DNA of 56,518 nucleotides, from positions 103,738 through 160,255 of the forward strand of contig NZ_LMDI01000018.1 of NCBI RefSeq assembly GCF_001425785.1, read 5' to 3'. The position numbers and the translations under genes are program-made. This DNA comes from Rhizobacter sp. Root1221. Its GTDB lineage: Bacteria > Pseudomonadota > Gammaproteobacteria > Burkholderiales > Burkholderiaceae_C. The notes under the pieces were generated by a model, which saw only the letters and a program-made list of their open reading frames with translations, was not told where the DNA came from and searched no databases. Shown here piece after piece: positions 45,453 through 54,496 of this stretch (the stretch's first letter is position 1; each line of letters begins with the position of its first letter).

Positions 45453-47048
45453 TCAGCCTTTGGGGGGATCGTCGGGGCCCGGGTCGGCCGGCACCGCGGG
45501 AAACCGCACCGTGAAGCGCGCGCCAGGACCGGCCGGCGCACCGTCGGGCAGCGCGTTGCGCGAGCGCAGGTTGGCGTCTTCGAGCGACACCTCGGCACCA
45601 TGCTGCGAGGCGATCTCGGCGACGATGGCGAGCCCGAGGCCCGAGCCGTCCACGTTGGTGCCCAGTGCCCGGTAGAACGGCTGGAACACCTTCTCGCGTT
45701 CGGCGGCCGGAATGCCTGGCCCCGAGTCCTCTACCTGCAGCACCACCACCTGGCCGAACGGATCGTCCACCACCCGCACCGTGACCGTGCCGCCGGACGG
45801 TGTGTAGTTCAGCGCGTTGTCGACGAGGTTGCGGATCAGCTCGCGCAGCAACACCGGCTGTCCGCGCACATGCAGGCCGGGCGCGGGGCGGCCCGTGCGC
45901 ACCGCCTCCGGCCCTTCGTAGCCGAGGTCGATGCGCTTTTCCAGGGCTCGCGGCACCAGGTCGCGCACCGCCTCGGTGGCGAGCCGGGTCATGTCGATGG
46001 CCGGGTGCGTGAGCGACTGGGCCGCGTTTTCGGCGCGGGCCATCGCGAGCAGCTGGTTCACCATGTGGGCCGCCCGCTGGCTCGACCGCGCGATCTGCTG
46101 CAGCGATTTCTTCAGCGTCTGCGGGTCCGACTGGCCGGCGTCGATCTCGCGCTGGGCCAGTTCGGCCTGCGTGCGCAGCCCCGCCAGTGGCGTCTTGAGC
46201 TGGTGGGCCGCGTCGGCGAGGAAGTGCTTTTGCGTGCTGATGCTGCGGTCCAGGCGGGCCAGCAGGTCGTTGATGGCGCGCACGAGCGGCGACACCTCCT
46301 CGGGCGCCTCGCGTTCATCGATGGGGCTCAGGTCGTGGCTCTCACGCCGGCGGATGCGCTGCTGCAGCTCGTTGAGCGGCGCGATGCCGCGGGCGAGCGC
46401 GAGCCACACCAGCAGCACGGCGACCGGCAGGATGACGAACTGCGGCAGCATCACGCCCTTGATGATCTCGGTGGCCAGGCGCGAGCGCTTGCCCAGCGTC
46501 TCGGCCACCTGCACGAGGGGGGCGCCGTCTGCCTGGCCGGGCAACCGCACGCGGACGTAGGCGACACGCACCGGTTCGCCGTTCATCTCGTCGTCGCGGA
46601 ACACCATCGAGCCGATCGCGGCCACTTCCTCGTCGGCCGGTGCGGGCATCAGGCGGTCGCCGCCGATGAACTCGCCGCCCGGGGAGATCACCTGGTAGTA
46701 CAGCGTGTCCGACTCGTCGGCGTGCAGCAGTTCGGCCGCCTCGGCCGGCAGCGAAAAGAGCGTGTGCGGGGTGCCGCCGGGTTGGGCCTGCACGCTCAGG
46801 TGCTGGGCCACCAAGCGGGCCTTGTCGCCCAGCTCGCGGTCGAACGGCTTGTTGGCGATGCCTTGCGCCACGAGCCACGTGAGCACCACGCTCATGGGCC
46901 ACAGCAGCAGCAGCGGGGCGAGCATCCAGTCGAGGATCTCGCCGAACAGCGAACGCTGTTCGCGGGGAAAGGCGGCCTCGCCGGCCGGAGGCGCAACACC
47001 TTCGGCCCGGCGCGTCAGGCGGCGCCAGCGGAAGATGTCAAGCCGCAA
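45453..47048 (-). CDS. Sensor histidine kinase, TctE/QseC type
   Basis: 531 residues. TM1 about 40-62 (MLAPLLLLWPMSVVLTWL), periplasmic sensor about 63-198, TM2 about 200-222, HAMP about 223-275, HisKA with FLADAAHQLKTPLAGLR (His near 288), HATPase with LVDNALNYTP, EDSGPGIP and GSGLGLAIV. The DAAHQLKTPLAGLRTQAELA box is typical of the TctE/QseC class. The start overlaps the response regulator stop by 11 bp. Confidence 0.93.
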   Translation of the reverse strand: MRLDIFRWRRLTRRAEGVAPPAGEAAFPREQRSLFGEILDWMLAPLLLLWPMSVVLTWLVAQGIANKPFDRELGDKARLVAQHLSVQAQPGGTPHTLFSLPAEAAELLHADESDTLYYQVISPGGEFIGGDRLMPAPADEEVAAIGSMVFRDDEMNGEPVRVAYVRVRLPGQADGAPLVQVAETLGKRSRLATEIIKGVMLPQFVILPVAVLLVWLALARGIAPLNELQQRIRRRESHDLSPIDEREAPEEVSPLVRAINDLLARLDRSISTQKHFLADAAHQLKTPLAGLRTQAELAQREIDAGQSDPQTLKKSLQQIARSSQRAAHMVNQLLAMARAENAAQSLTHPAIDMTRLATEAVRDLVPRALEKRIDLGYEGPEAVRTGRPAPGLHVRGQPVLLRELIRNLVDNALNYTPSGGTVTVRVVDDPFGQVVVLQVEDSGPGIPAAEREKVFQPFYRALGTNVDGSGLGLAIVAEIASQHGAEVSLEDANLRSRNALPDGAPAGPGARFTVRFPAVPADPGPDDPPKG

Positions 47049-47709
47049 TCTTTTCCAGGCAGTAGCCCAGCCCCCGGACGGTGGCGATGCGGACCGGGCC
47101 GTGCTCGATCTTCTTGCGCAGCCGGTGGATGTAGACCTCGATGGCGTTGTTGCTCACCTCTTCGCCCCATTCGCACAGGCGCTCGACCAGTTGGTCCTTG
47201 CTGACGAGGCGGCCGGCGCGCTGCAGCAGCACTTCCAGCAGGCTCAACTCGCGGGCCGACAGCTCGATCATCTGGTCGTTGAAGTAGGCCACCCGTCCCG
47301 TGGTGTCGAAACTCAACGGGCCGTGTTTCAGCACGTGCGAGGCCGTGCCCAGGCCGCGGCGCGTGAGGGCACGCACGCGGGCCTCGAGTTCCTGCAGCGA
47401 GAACGGCTTGGCCATGTAGTCGTCTGCGCCCAGGTCGAGGCCTTTCACGCGCTGCTCGACGCTGTCGCCCGCGGTCAGGATCAGCACCGGCACGCTGCTG
47501 CCGCGGCCCCGCAGCTTGCGCAGCACTTCCAGGCCGTGCAGCTTCGGCAGGCCCAGGTCGAGGATCAGCAGGTCGAACTCATGGGAGGCGAGGGCGGCAT
47601 CGGCCTCGCTGCCGCTGGCGACGTGGTCGACGGCATAACCGCCGTTGCGCAGCGAGCGCAACAAGCCGTCCGCCAAGACCTGGTCGTCTTCGGCTATCAG
47701 GATACGCAT
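47038..47709 (-). CDS. OmpR-family response regulator, TctD/QseB type
   Basis: 223 residues. Receiver 1-115: EDDQVLADGL, phospho-acceptor Asp in LLILDLGLP (about 51), Thr in LTAGD, Lys in AKPF. Winged-helix effector about 130-220 with LSARELSLLEVLLQ and VEVYIHRLRKKI-like AIEVYIHRLRKK. First gene of the two-component operon; divergent from recA across 167 bp. ATG 47709 matches the MRILIAEDD start. Confidence 0.94.
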   Translation of the reverse strand: MRILIAEDDQVLADGLLRSLRNGGYAVDHVASGSEADAALASHEFDLLILDLGLPKLHGLEVLRKLRGRGSSVPVLILTAGDSVEQRVKGLDLGADDYMAKPFSLQELEARVRALTRRGLGTASHVLKHGPLSFDTTGRVAYFNDQMIELSARELSLLEVLLQRAGRLVSKDQLVERLCEWGEEVSNNAIEVYIHRLRKKIEHGPVRIATVRGLGYCLEKIAA

Positions 47710-47819
47710 GGCACGGTCGAGGGTCCGGTCGGGGGGAATGCGATGAGTTTCGCACGCCGTCGTGACACCGGCTTCGGGGCTACCCCTCGGATGGGGCCAT
47801 TTAGGGGCTGTCGAAAAGA

Positions 47820-47835
47820 CTGTACAAATAACCAG
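47820..47835. promoter_or_regulatory. Candidate LexA (SOS) box of recA
   Basis: CTGTACAAATAACCAG fits CTGT-N8-ACAG except for one base in the right half. A GATAAT -10-like hexamer follows at 47843-47848, and the box would lie at its -35 position, 42 bp before the recA start codon. Confidence 0.65.
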
Positions 47836-47876
47836 CCTTGTAGATAATCTCGAACAACCTTTCTGGAGATCGCCCA

Positions 47877-48989
47877 ATGGACGCTGCCGTCAAACCCGCC
47901 ACCCTCAACACCGAAAAGGCCAAGGCCCTGCAGGCTGCGCTCGCGCAGATCGAGAAGCAGTTTGGCAAGGGCACCATCATGCGCCTCGGTGAAGGCGAGG
48001 TCATCGACGACATCGACGTGGTCTCCACCGGCTCCCTCGGCCTCGATGCCGCACTGGGCGTGGGCGGCTTGCCGCGCGGCCGTGTCGTCGAAATCTACGG
48101 CCCGGAATCCAGCGGCAAGACCACGCTCACGCTGCAGGTCATCGCCGAAATGCAGAAGCTCGGCGGCACCTGCGCGTTCATCGACGCCGAACACGCCCTC
48201 GACGTGCAATACGCCCAGAAACTCGGCGTGAACCTGCAAGAGCTGCTGATCAGCCAGCCCGACACCGGCGAACAGGCCCTCGAAATCGTCGATGCCCTGG
48301 TGCGCTCCGCCTCGGTCGACCTGGTCGTCGTCGACTCGGTGGCCGCACTCACCCCCAAAGCCGAAATCGAAGGCGAAATGGGCGATTCACTGCCCGGCCT
48401 GCAGGCCCGCCTGATGAGCCAGGCCCTGCGCAAGCTCACCGGCACCATCAAGAAGACCAACACCATGGTCATCTTCATCAACCAGATCCGCATGAAGATC
48501 GGTGTGATGTTCGGTTCACCCGAAACCACCACGGGTGGCAACGCGCTGAAGTTCTACGCCTCGGTGCGCCTCGACATCCGTCGCATCGGCTCCATCAAGA
48601 AGGGCGAAGAGGTCATCGGCAACGAAACCAAGGTCAAGGTCGTCAAGAACAAGGTGTCGCCCCCGTTCAAGACCGCCGAATTCGACATCCTCTACGGCCA
48701 GGGCATCAGCCGCGAAGGTGAGGTCATCGACATGGGTGTCGAAGCCAAGGTCCTCGAAAAATCCGGTTCCTGGTACGCCTACAACGGCGAGAAGATCGGC
48801 CAAGGCAAGGACAACGCCCGCGAGTTCCTGAAAGAAAACCCCGACCTCGCCGTCGAGATCGAAAACAAGGTGCGCGAAGCCATGGGCATCCCGCTGCTGC
48901 CGGTGCAGCAGGCCCCTGAACCCGAGGCCAAGCCGGCCAAGGCATCGAAAGCCAAGGCCGCCCCGAAGGACGCCCCCGCCGAGGAGTGA
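47877..48989 (+). CDS. recA: Recombinase RecA
   Basis: 370 residues. Walker [11 protein letters not shown] (about 68-77), Walker [11 protein letters not shown], loop 1 [16 protein letters not shown] and loop 2 [20 protein letters not shown]. The C-terminal tail is Lys/Ala-rich with acidic end (APAEE). It mediates homologous recombination and LexA cleavage. ATG 47877 has TGGAGAT upstream. Expected to be SOS-induced through the box at 47820-47835. Confidence 0.98.
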   Translation: MDAAVKPATLNTEKAKALQAALAQIEKQFGKGTIMRLGEGEVIDDIDVVSTGSLGLDAALGVGGLPRGRVVEIYGPESSGKTTLTLQVIAEMQKLGGTCAFIDAEHALDVQYAQKLGVNLQELLISQPDTGEQALEIVDALVRSASVDLVVVDSVAALTPKAEIEGEMGDSLPGLQARLMSQALRKLTGTIKKTNTMVIFINQIRMKIGVMFGSPETTTGGNALKFYASVRLDIRRIGSIKKGEEVIGNETKVKVVKNKVSPPFKTAEFDILYGQGISREGEVIDMGVEAKVLEKSGSWYAYNGEKIGQGKDNAREFLKENPDLAVEIENKVREAMGIPLLPVQQAPEPEAKPAKASKAKAAPKDAPAEE

Positions 48990-49007
48990 TCGTTGGCCGG
49001 TGGCGCC

Positions 49008-49055
49008 ATCCCGGCTGCGATACCGGCCGCCATCCCTGCCGCCATCCCCGGCCGT
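49008..49055. repeat. 12-bp imperfect tandem repeat after recA
   Basis: Four units of the form ATCCCGGCTGCG / ATACCGGCCGCC / ATCCCTGCCGCC / ATCCCCGGCCGT, running directly into a REP-like inverted repeat. Non-coding gap between recA and recX. Confidence 0.6.
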
Positions 49056-49138
49056 CATCCCGGCGAAGGCCGGGACCCACCGGGCCCGAAGCGCCGCAGC
49101 GCCCGAACCCGGTGGGCCCCGACTTCCGTCGGGGTGAC
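49054..49138. repeat. REP-like inverted repeat between recA and recX
   Basis: Arms of 30 bp (GTCATCCCGGCGAAGGCCGG... and ...TTCCGTCGGGGTGAC), imperfectly complementary, with a 25-bp loop. It could form a large hairpin in recA-recX read-through RNA. Confidence 0.85.
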
Positions 49139-49229
49139 AAGGCACTTGTTCCGGGCAGCCGAGGGTGAAAGCCGAGGCCGGACCCCACCCCCGCCCCATG
49201 CCATCGCCGGCCGGTCCCTCACCATCCCC

Positions 49230-49811
49230 GTGAAACCCAAGCTGTCCCTCAAGGGCCGAGGCCTCCAATACCTCGCCCAGCGCGAACACAGCCGCTCCGA
49301 GCTGCGCCAGAAGCTGCTGCGCCATGCGCGGGCCGAGGCGGCCGCAGCTTGTCATCCCGCAGCTTGTCATCCCGGCGAAAGCCGGGATCTCCACCGTCCC
49401 GGGTTCGATTTGCCCGGCGCAGGCCAGGCTGAGCCTCCGCCTTCCGACACGCCCGCCACTTCCCCCGAAGACACCGTCGACGCCATCCTCGACTGGTTGC
49501 AAGCCCACCGATACCTCAGTGAAGAACGGTTTGTCGAAAGCCGGGTTCACGCGCGCGCCTCTCGCTACGGCAACCTGCGCATCCGCCAGGAACTGGCCCA
49601 GCACGGCGTGACCCTGTCGGCCGAAGAAGCCCGGTCACTGAAAGATTCGGAGTTCGCACGTGCGCGCGACGTGTGGCGCCGCAAGTTCGGGGAGCCACCG
49701 GCCGACGCGGCGGACCGCGCCCGCCAGATGCGTTTCCTGGGCGGGCGGGGCTTTTCACCCGAGGTGATCCGCCGCGTCGTGCAGGGCGGCAGCAGTGCTG
49801 ACGACGACTGA
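49230..49811 (+). CDS. recX: RecA regulator RecX with in-frame REP-derived insertion
   Basis: 193 residues versus about 150 for typical RecX. The N-terminal helical repeat (LKGRGLQYLAQREHSRSELR) and the later VDAILDWLQAHRYLSEERFV, ARASRYGNLRIRQELAQHGV and RQMRFLGGRGFSPEVIRRV are classic RecX. Between them, about residues 38-80, is a Pro/Gly/His-rich segment (CHPAACHPGESRDLHRPG) encoded by a REP-like element. RecX caps RecA filaments and limits recombination. GTG 49230 is the only start that yields the canonical N-terminus; no good Shine-Dalgarno precedes it. Confidence 0.88.
   Translation: MKPKLSLKGRGLQYLAQREHSRSELRQKLLRHARAEAAAACHPAACHPGESRDLHRPGFDLPGAGQAEPPPSDTPATSPEDTVDAILDWLQAHRYLSEERFVESRVHARASRYGNLRIRQELAQHGVTLSAEEARSLKDSEFARARDVWRRKFGEPPADAADRARQMRFLGGRGFSPEVIRRVVQGGSSADDD
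49344..49389. repeat. REP-like element inside recX
   Basis: A 15-bp direct duplication (GCAGCTTGTCATCCC at 49344-49358 and 49359-49373) followed by GTCATCCCGGCGAAAGCCGG GATC (49366-49389), the same core as the intergenic REP copies. It lies inside the recX reading frame and keeps it open. Confidence 0.85.
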
Positions 49812-49825
49812 AATTTCCGGGGAAG

Positions 49826-49841
49826 CCCCGTTGCAACGGGG
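49826..49841. terminator. Palindrome after recX, possible weak terminator
   Basis: CCCCGTTGCAACGGGG is a perfect 16-bp palindrome starting 15 bp after the recX stop. There is no T-run, so termination is uncertain; it could equally be a protein-binding dyad. Confidence 0.35.
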
Positions 49842-49881
49842 GACGTACGCAGCACTCGCGCCAGATTGGTGCAGTGCAAGA

Positions 49882-49890
49882 TGCTATATT
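49882..49890 (+). promoter_or_regulatory. Extended -10 promoter candidate for sucCD
   Basis: TGCTATATT matches TG-N-TATAAT with one mismatch. No good -35 is seen at 17 bp. Initiation near 49897 would give a leader of about 235 nt before sucC. Confidence 0.45.
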
Positions 49891-49992
49891 CCCAAGGCTT
49901 TTCCCTGTGGATTCGTGCTTGCTCTCGCTTGATGGCAGGCCTCACCTTCGAACCCATCCCGATGGCCCTGCCTTTCGATGCGCCCCTGGTGC

Positions 49993-50037
49993 GCGCACCC
50001 CATTGCCCCTCGCGCTCCCGCGCAGGGCAAGGTGCGC
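49993..50037 (+). ncRNA. Structured sucC leader hairpin (candidate cis element)
   Basis: GCGCACC-CCA-TTGCCC pairs with GGGCAA-GGTGCGC across a 16-nt loop, leaving a 3-nt bulge. It lies in the 321-bp gap between recX and sucC (49812-50132), which holds no convincing gene. It could be a regulatory leader; no known riboswitch class was recognised. Confidence 0.35.
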
Positions 50038-50132
50038 CCGCCCCGGTCCGGCGTGCCGAGAGGCCCGTGTGACGGCGTCCTGCGCCGCGCAATCACCCCA
50101 CCCGTTCCCGAACCCGAGCAAGAGAGTCAGCG

Positions 50133-51293
50133 ATGAAAATCCATGAATACCAAGGCAAGGAAATCCTGCGCCAGGCCGGCGTGCCCGTGCCGCGCGGTTA
50201 TCCCGCGTTCAGCGTTCAAGAGGCACTCGATGCCGCACAGAAGCTGGGCGGCCCGGTCTGGGTGGTGAAGGCCCAGATCCACGCCGGTGGCCGTGGCAAG
50301 GGTGGTGGTGTCAAGCTGGCCCGCTCCATCGAGGAAGTGAAGCAGCTGTCGGGTGAAATCCTCGGCATGCAGCTCAAGACCCACCAGACCGGCCCTGAAG
50401 GCCAGAAGGTGCGCCGCCTGCTGATCGAAGAAGGCGCCGACATCAAGAAGGAATACTACGTCGCTGCCGTGACCGACCGTGACACGCAGAAGGTCGCCAT
50501 CATGGCCAGCAGCGAAGGTGGCATGGACATCGAGGAAGTGGCCCACGCCACGCCCGAGAAGATCATCAAGGTGTTCGTCGACCCCGCCACCGGCCTGACC
50601 GATGCGCAAGGCATCGAACTGGCCAACGGCATTGGCGTGCCGGCCGCCTCGCAGGCGCAAGCCATCGACGTGTTCAAGAAGCTGTACCAGGTGTACATGG
50701 ACACCGACTCGTCGCTCGCCGAAATCAACCCGCTGATCCTCGAAGGCAACGGCGGCATCAAGGCCCTCGACGCGAAGTTCAACTTCGACAGCAACGCGCT
50801 GTTCCGCCACCCCGAGATCGTCGCCTACCGCGACCTCGACGAAGAAGATCCGGCTGAAATCGAAGCCAGCAAGTTCGACCTGGCCTACATCCAGCTCGAC
50901 GGCAACATCGGCTGCCTGGTCAACGGCGCCGGCCTGGCCATGGCCACGATGGACACCATCAAGCTGTTTGGCGGCGAACCCGCGAACTTCCTCGACGTGG
51001 GCGGTGGCGCCACGGCCGAGAAGGTCACCGAAGCCTTCAAGATCATGCTTGGCAACCCGAAGGTCAAGGCCATCCTGGTCAACATCTTCGGCGGCATCAT
51101 GCGCTGCGACACCATCGCCGAAGGCGTCATCGCCGCGTGCAAGGCCGTGAACCTGAACGTGCCGCTCGTCGTGCGCATGAAGGGCACGAACGAGGAACTC
51201 GGCAAGAAGATGCTGGCCGAGTCGGGCCTCCCGATCATCAGCGCCGACTCGATGGCCGAAGCCGCGCAAAAAGTCATGGCTGCCCTGAAGTAA
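50133..51293 (+). CDS. sucC: Succinyl-CoA synthetase (ADP-forming) beta subunit
   Basis: 386 residues. N-terminal [19 protein letters not shown], the ATP-grasp region with [34 protein letters not shown], and the C-terminal [11 protein letters not shown] phosphate-binding helix. With SucD it converts succinyl-CoA to succinate and makes ATP. 25 bp before sucD. Confidence 0.97.
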   Translation: MKIHEYQGKEILRQAGVPVPRGYPAFSVQEALDAAQKLGGPVWVVKAQIHAGGRGKGGGVKLARSIEEVKQLSGEILGMQLKTHQTGPEGQKVRRLLIEEGADIKKEYYVAAVTDRDTQKVAIMASSEGGMDIEEVAHATPEKIIKVFVDPATGLTDAQGIELANGIGVPAASQAQAIDVFKKLYQVYMDTDSSLAEINPLILEGNGGIKALDAKFNFDSNALFRHPEIVAYRDLDEEDPAEIEASKFDLAYIQLDGNIGCLVNGAGLAMATMDTIKLFGGEPANFLDVGGGATAEKVTEAFKIMLGNPKVKAILVNIFGGIMRCDTIAEGVIAACKAVNLNVPLVVRMKGTNEELGKKMLAESGLPIISADSMAEAAQKVMAALK

Positions 51294-51318
51294 GCCGACA
51301 GAGCACCAAGGAAACAAC

Positions 51319-52212
51319 ATGAGCATCCTGATCAACAAAGACACCAAGGTCATCACCCAGGGCATCACCGGCAAGACGGGCCAGTTCCACACCCGCATGT
51401 GCCGTGACTACGCGAACGGCAAGGCCGCCTTCGTCGCTGGCGTGAACCCCAAGAAGGCTGGCGAAGACTTCGAAGGCATCCCCATCTTCGCGAACGTCAA
51501 GGACGCCGCCAAGAACACCGGCGCCACCGTGAGCGTGATCTACGTGCCGCCCGCAGGCGCCGCTGCCGCCATCTGGGAAGCCGTCGAAGCCGACCTGGAC
51601 CTGGCCATCTGCATCACCGAAGGCATCCCCGTCCGCGACATGCTGGAAGTGCGCAACCGCATGAAGGCCAAGGAAGCCGCTGGCGGCAAGAAGACCCTGC
51701 TGCTGGGCCCCAACTGCCCCGGTCTCATCACGCCCGATGAGATCAAGATCGGCATCATGCCGGGTCACATCCACCGCAAGGGCCGCATCGGCGTCGTGAG
51801 CCGTTCGGGCACGCTGACGTACGAAGCGGTGGCGCAGCTCACCGAAATCGGCCTTGGCCAGTCGAGCGCCGTGGGCATCGGTGGCGACCCCATCAACGGC
51901 CTGAAGCACATCGACGTGATGCGCCTGTTCAACGACGATCCGGAGACCGATGCGGTCATCATGATCGGCGAAATCGGCGGTCCGGACGAAGCCGAAGCCG
52001 CCCGTTGGGCCAAGGCCAACATGAAAAAGCCGATCGTCGGCTTCATCGCCGGTGTCACCGCCCCTCCGGGCAAGCGCATGGGCCACGCCGGCGCGCTGAT
52101 CTCCGGTGGCGCCGACACGGCGGATGCCAAGCTCGCGGTGATGGAAGAGTGTGGCTTCACCGTCACGCGCAACCCGTCCGAGATGGGCAAGCTGCTCAAG
52201 GGCCTGCTCTGA
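51319..52212 (+). CDS. sucD: Succinyl-CoA synthetase alpha subunit
   Basis: 297 residues. N-terminal CoA-binding domain ([21 protein letters not shown]), [21 protein letters not shown] and the phosphohistidine motif [13 protein letters not shown] near residue 255. Forms the TCA-cycle complex with SucC. Followed by a strong terminator. Confidence 0.97.
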   Translation: MSILINKDTKVITQGITGKTGQFHTRMCRDYANGKAAFVAGVNPKKAGEDFEGIPIFANVKDAAKNTGATVSVIYVPPAGAAAAIWEAVEADLDLAICITEGIPVRDMLEVRNRMKAKEAAGGKKTLLLGPNCPGLITPDEIKIGIMPGHIHRKGRIGVVSRSGTLTYEAVAQLTEIGLGQSSAVGIGGDPINGLKHIDVMRLFNDDPETDAVIMIGEIGGPDEAEAARWAKANMKKPIVGFIAGVTAPPGKRMGHAGALISGGADTADAKLAVMEECGFTVTRNPSEMGKLLKGLL

Positions 52213-52236
52213 TCCGCTGACGGCGCCTGCCGCACC

Positions 52237-52270
52237 GCACAAGGCCGCCTCCGGGCGGCCTTGTGCGCTT
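52237..52270 (+). terminator. sucCD terminator
   Basis: Perfect 13-bp stem GCACAAGGCCGCC / GGCGGCCTTGTGC with a TCCG tetraloop, 24 bp after the sucD stop, followed by GCTT. This is the strongest intrinsic-terminator-like hairpin I found. Confidence 0.8.
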
Positions 52271-52404
52271 CAGGCGCCGGTATGCGCAGTCGGCGTGCAC
52301 CGTCGGTGTGAGTAATTCCACGCAGCCCACCTGTCACCGCGCGCCCCTAAACTTCCCGTTCTGCCCGAACTCCCGGGCTCGGCCCAATTTCTGAAGGAAT
52401 CTCC

Positions 52405-53142
52405 ATGGCGGAGTTCATCACCCCTGCGTTCTGGATCGCAGTGGGGCAGATCATCATGATCGACATCCTGCTTGGCGGCGACAACGCGGTGGTCATCGCG
52501 CTCGCGTGCCGCAAGCTGCCCCCGAACCTGCGCACCCGCGGCATCCTGTGGGGCACCGCCGGTGCCATCGTGATGCGCGTGGCGCTGATCTTCTTCGCAT
52601 TGCAACTGCTGGCCATCCCGTTCCTGAAGATCGTCGGCGCGCTGCTGCTTGTGTGGATCGGCGTCAAGCTGCTCGTGCCCGAGGCCGAGGACGACCACTC
52701 GAAGATCGAGGGCAGCGACAGGCTCTGGGGCGCGGTCAAGACCGTCATCATTGCCGACCTGGTGATGAGCGTCGACAACGTCATCGCGATTGCCGGCGCC
52801 GCCGGCAACGTGGGCGGCGGCCACACCATGCCGCTCGTGATCTTCGGCCTGCTGGTCAGCATTCCCATCATCGTGTGGGGCAGCCAGCTCGTCATCAAGC
52901 TGATGGACCGCTTCCCGATCATCATCACCGCGGGCGGGATGCTCCTCGGCTGGATTGCCGGCAGCATGCTCGTCACCGACCCGGCGCTCGTGAGCCCGGC
53001 CGTCGTGCCCGACTTCCCGAAGATCGTGCCCACCGAAACCATCAAGTACGCTGCGGGTATCGCCGGAGCCCTGTTGGTGCTGGCGTTGGGCAAGATCCTC
53101 GTGGCCCGACAATCGGCGGGCAATGCAGAGGAATCGGCCTGA
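52405..53142 (+). CDS. TerC-family integral membrane protein (YjbE type)
   Basis: 245 residues with about seven membrane segments. The TerC signature occurs twice: LLGGDNAVVIALACRKLP (about 21-38) and LVMSVDNVIAIAG (about 120-132), acidic/Asn motifs inside helices. VWIGVKLLVPE follows the third helix. TerC/Alx/YjbE proteins are linked to manganese or other metal efflux and membrane-protein metalation. GAAGGA precedes the ATG. No yybP-ykoY element is visible in the 134-bp upstream region. Confidence 0.9.
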   Translation: MAEFITPAFWIAVGQIIMIDILLGGDNAVVIALACRKLPPNLRTRGILWGTAGAIVMRVALIFFALQLLAIPFLKIVGALLLVWIGVKLLVPEAEDDHSKIEGSDRLWGAVKTVIIADLVMSVDNVIAIAGAAGNVGGGHTMPLVIFGLLVSIPIIVWGSQLVIKLMDRFPIIITAGGMLLGWIAGSMLVTDPALVSPAVVPDFPKIVPTETIKYAAGIAGALLVLALGKILVARQSAGNAEESA

Positions 53143-53214
53143 CATCGACCTGAAGCCGATTCCCCGTTTCGTCAATGAGGCGGCCCTCCAAGGGCCCCAG
53201 GGGAGTGATCGCGC

Positions 53215-54459
53215 ATGAGGTTGTTCTGGATCCAGCAAGGGCCGGCCATCGGGCTGGCGTGCGGGTTCGTGGTGCTGGTGCTGGCCTACCTGCGGTGGGC
53301 CTTGCCCCGCCTGGCCCCCATCACCGCCATCTTCGGGTCGGCAAGTGGGGTCATCGCCTTGCTGCTGCTCGCGGCCGTGGTGCGCGCCCCTTGGGACCTG
53401 CCGTGTGTCCTCGGGGCGGTGGCGCTCGGCGTGGGCCACACCGGCTGGATGTTCGGGGTGCTGGCACTTCGCCCGCGCCCGGTGCCCGTTCCCGCGCCCC
53501 AGCGGGCCGCACCGGCCCCGGTCTCCACGGCCCCCGCCGTGCTCGATCGCAAGACGCTGGGCCGCTACCGCGTCGAACGTGAGATCGGCCGTGGTGCCAT
53601 GGGGGCCGTGTACCTCGGCACCGACCCCAAGATCGGCCGCCCGGTCGCCATCAAGACGATGGCGCTGAGCAAGGAATTCCATGGCGACGAACTCACCGAG
53701 GCCCGCCAGCGCTTCTTCCGCGAGGCCGAGACGGCCGGCCGGCTGCAGCACCCCGACATCGTCACCATCTTCGATGCCGGCGAGGATCAGGACCTCGCCT
53801 TCATCGCGATGGAATACCTCAAGGGCGAGGACCTGCAGCGCTACACCCAGAACCTGCTCCCGGTGGCCGACGTGGTGCGCATTGCCGCCCGCGTGGCCGA
53901 GGCGCTCGCCTATGCCCACAGCCAGGGCGTGGTCCACCGCGACATCAAGCCTGCGAACGTGATGATCGACCTGGCCGCCGACCTGGTGAAGGTCACCGAC
54001 TTCGGCATCGCCCGCATCGCCGATTCCAGCCGCACCCGCACGGGCATGGTGCTGGGCACCCCGTCGTTCATGTCGCCCGAGCAGATGGCAGGCCGGCGGG
54101 TGGATGGCCGCAGCGACCTGTACTCGCTGGGCGTGATGCTGTACCAACTGCTCACCGGCCACCTGCCGCACCGGGCGGACTCGATGGCCGTGCTGATGTA
54201 CGAGATCGCCAACCAGACCCCGCCCGACGTGCGCAACTGGCGTCCCGAGGTGCCGGAAGCCGTGGCTCGCATCGTGGCGCACGCACTCGAGAAGCGCCCC
54301 GAATCCCGGTACGCCGATGGCCGGCAGATGGCCGCCGACCTGAACGCCGCGCTGACCCTCGTGGGGGCGCCAACCGCCGCCGAAAACGCACCAACCGAGG
54401 TCTTACCCCCCAATTCCGGCGGTTTCGATGCCACCGTGAAAATAAACCGTTCCGAATGA
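53215..54459 (+). CDS. Membrane-anchored Ser/Thr protein kinase
   Basis: 414 residues. Three hydrophobic segments in the first 88 residues (AIGLACGFVVLVLAYL, GVIALLLLAAVV, LGAVALGVGHTGWMFGVLAL) precede a Pro-rich linker and a Hanks-type kinase domain from about 118: IGRGAMGAVYLG, catalytic Lys in VAIKTM, VVHRDIKPANVM, TDFGIAR, GTPSFMSPEQ, DLYSLGVMLYQLL. All catalytic residues are present. Unlike PknB-type kinases the membrane part is N-terminal and there are no PASTA repeats. A PP2C phosphatase and an FHA protein follow, forming a signalling set. Confidence 0.93.
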   Translation: MRLFWIQQGPAIGLACGFVVLVLAYLRWALPRLAPITAIFGSASGVIALLLLAAVVRAPWDLPCVLGAVALGVGHTGWMFGVLALRPRPVPVPAPQRAAPAPVSTAPAVLDRKTLGRYRVEREIGRGAMGAVYLGTDPKIGRPVAIKTMALSKEFHGDELTEARQRFFREAETAGRLQHPDIVTIFDAGEDQDLAFIAMEYLKGEDLQRYTQNLLPVADVVRIAARVAEALAYAHSQGVVHRDIKPANVMIDLAADLVKVTDFGIARIADSSRTRTGMVLGTPSFMSPEQMAGRRVDGRSDLYSLGVMLYQLLTGHLPHRADSMAVLMYEIANQTPPDVRNWRPEVPEAVARIVAHALEKRPESRYADGRQMAADLNAALTLVGAPTAAENAPTEVLPPNSGGFDATVKINRSE

Positions 54460-54496
54460 AGGCACAATTCCCCCCTCTGCCCGCACCCCAGGTCCG

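Noticed and set aside
47038-47877. Response regulator with a 56-residue N-terminal extension
   Set aside because: The extension would overlap the recA promoter and SOS box; receiver domains of this family start at MRILIAEDD.
49866-50072. Small open frame in the sucC leader
   Set aside because: No convincing ribosome-binding site, Arg/Pro-rich content, and it overlaps the predicted promoter and hairpin.
52271-52404. Manganese (yybP-ykoY) riboswitch ahead of the TerC-family gene
   Set aside because: The conserved loop sequences of that class were not found in this 134-bp region.
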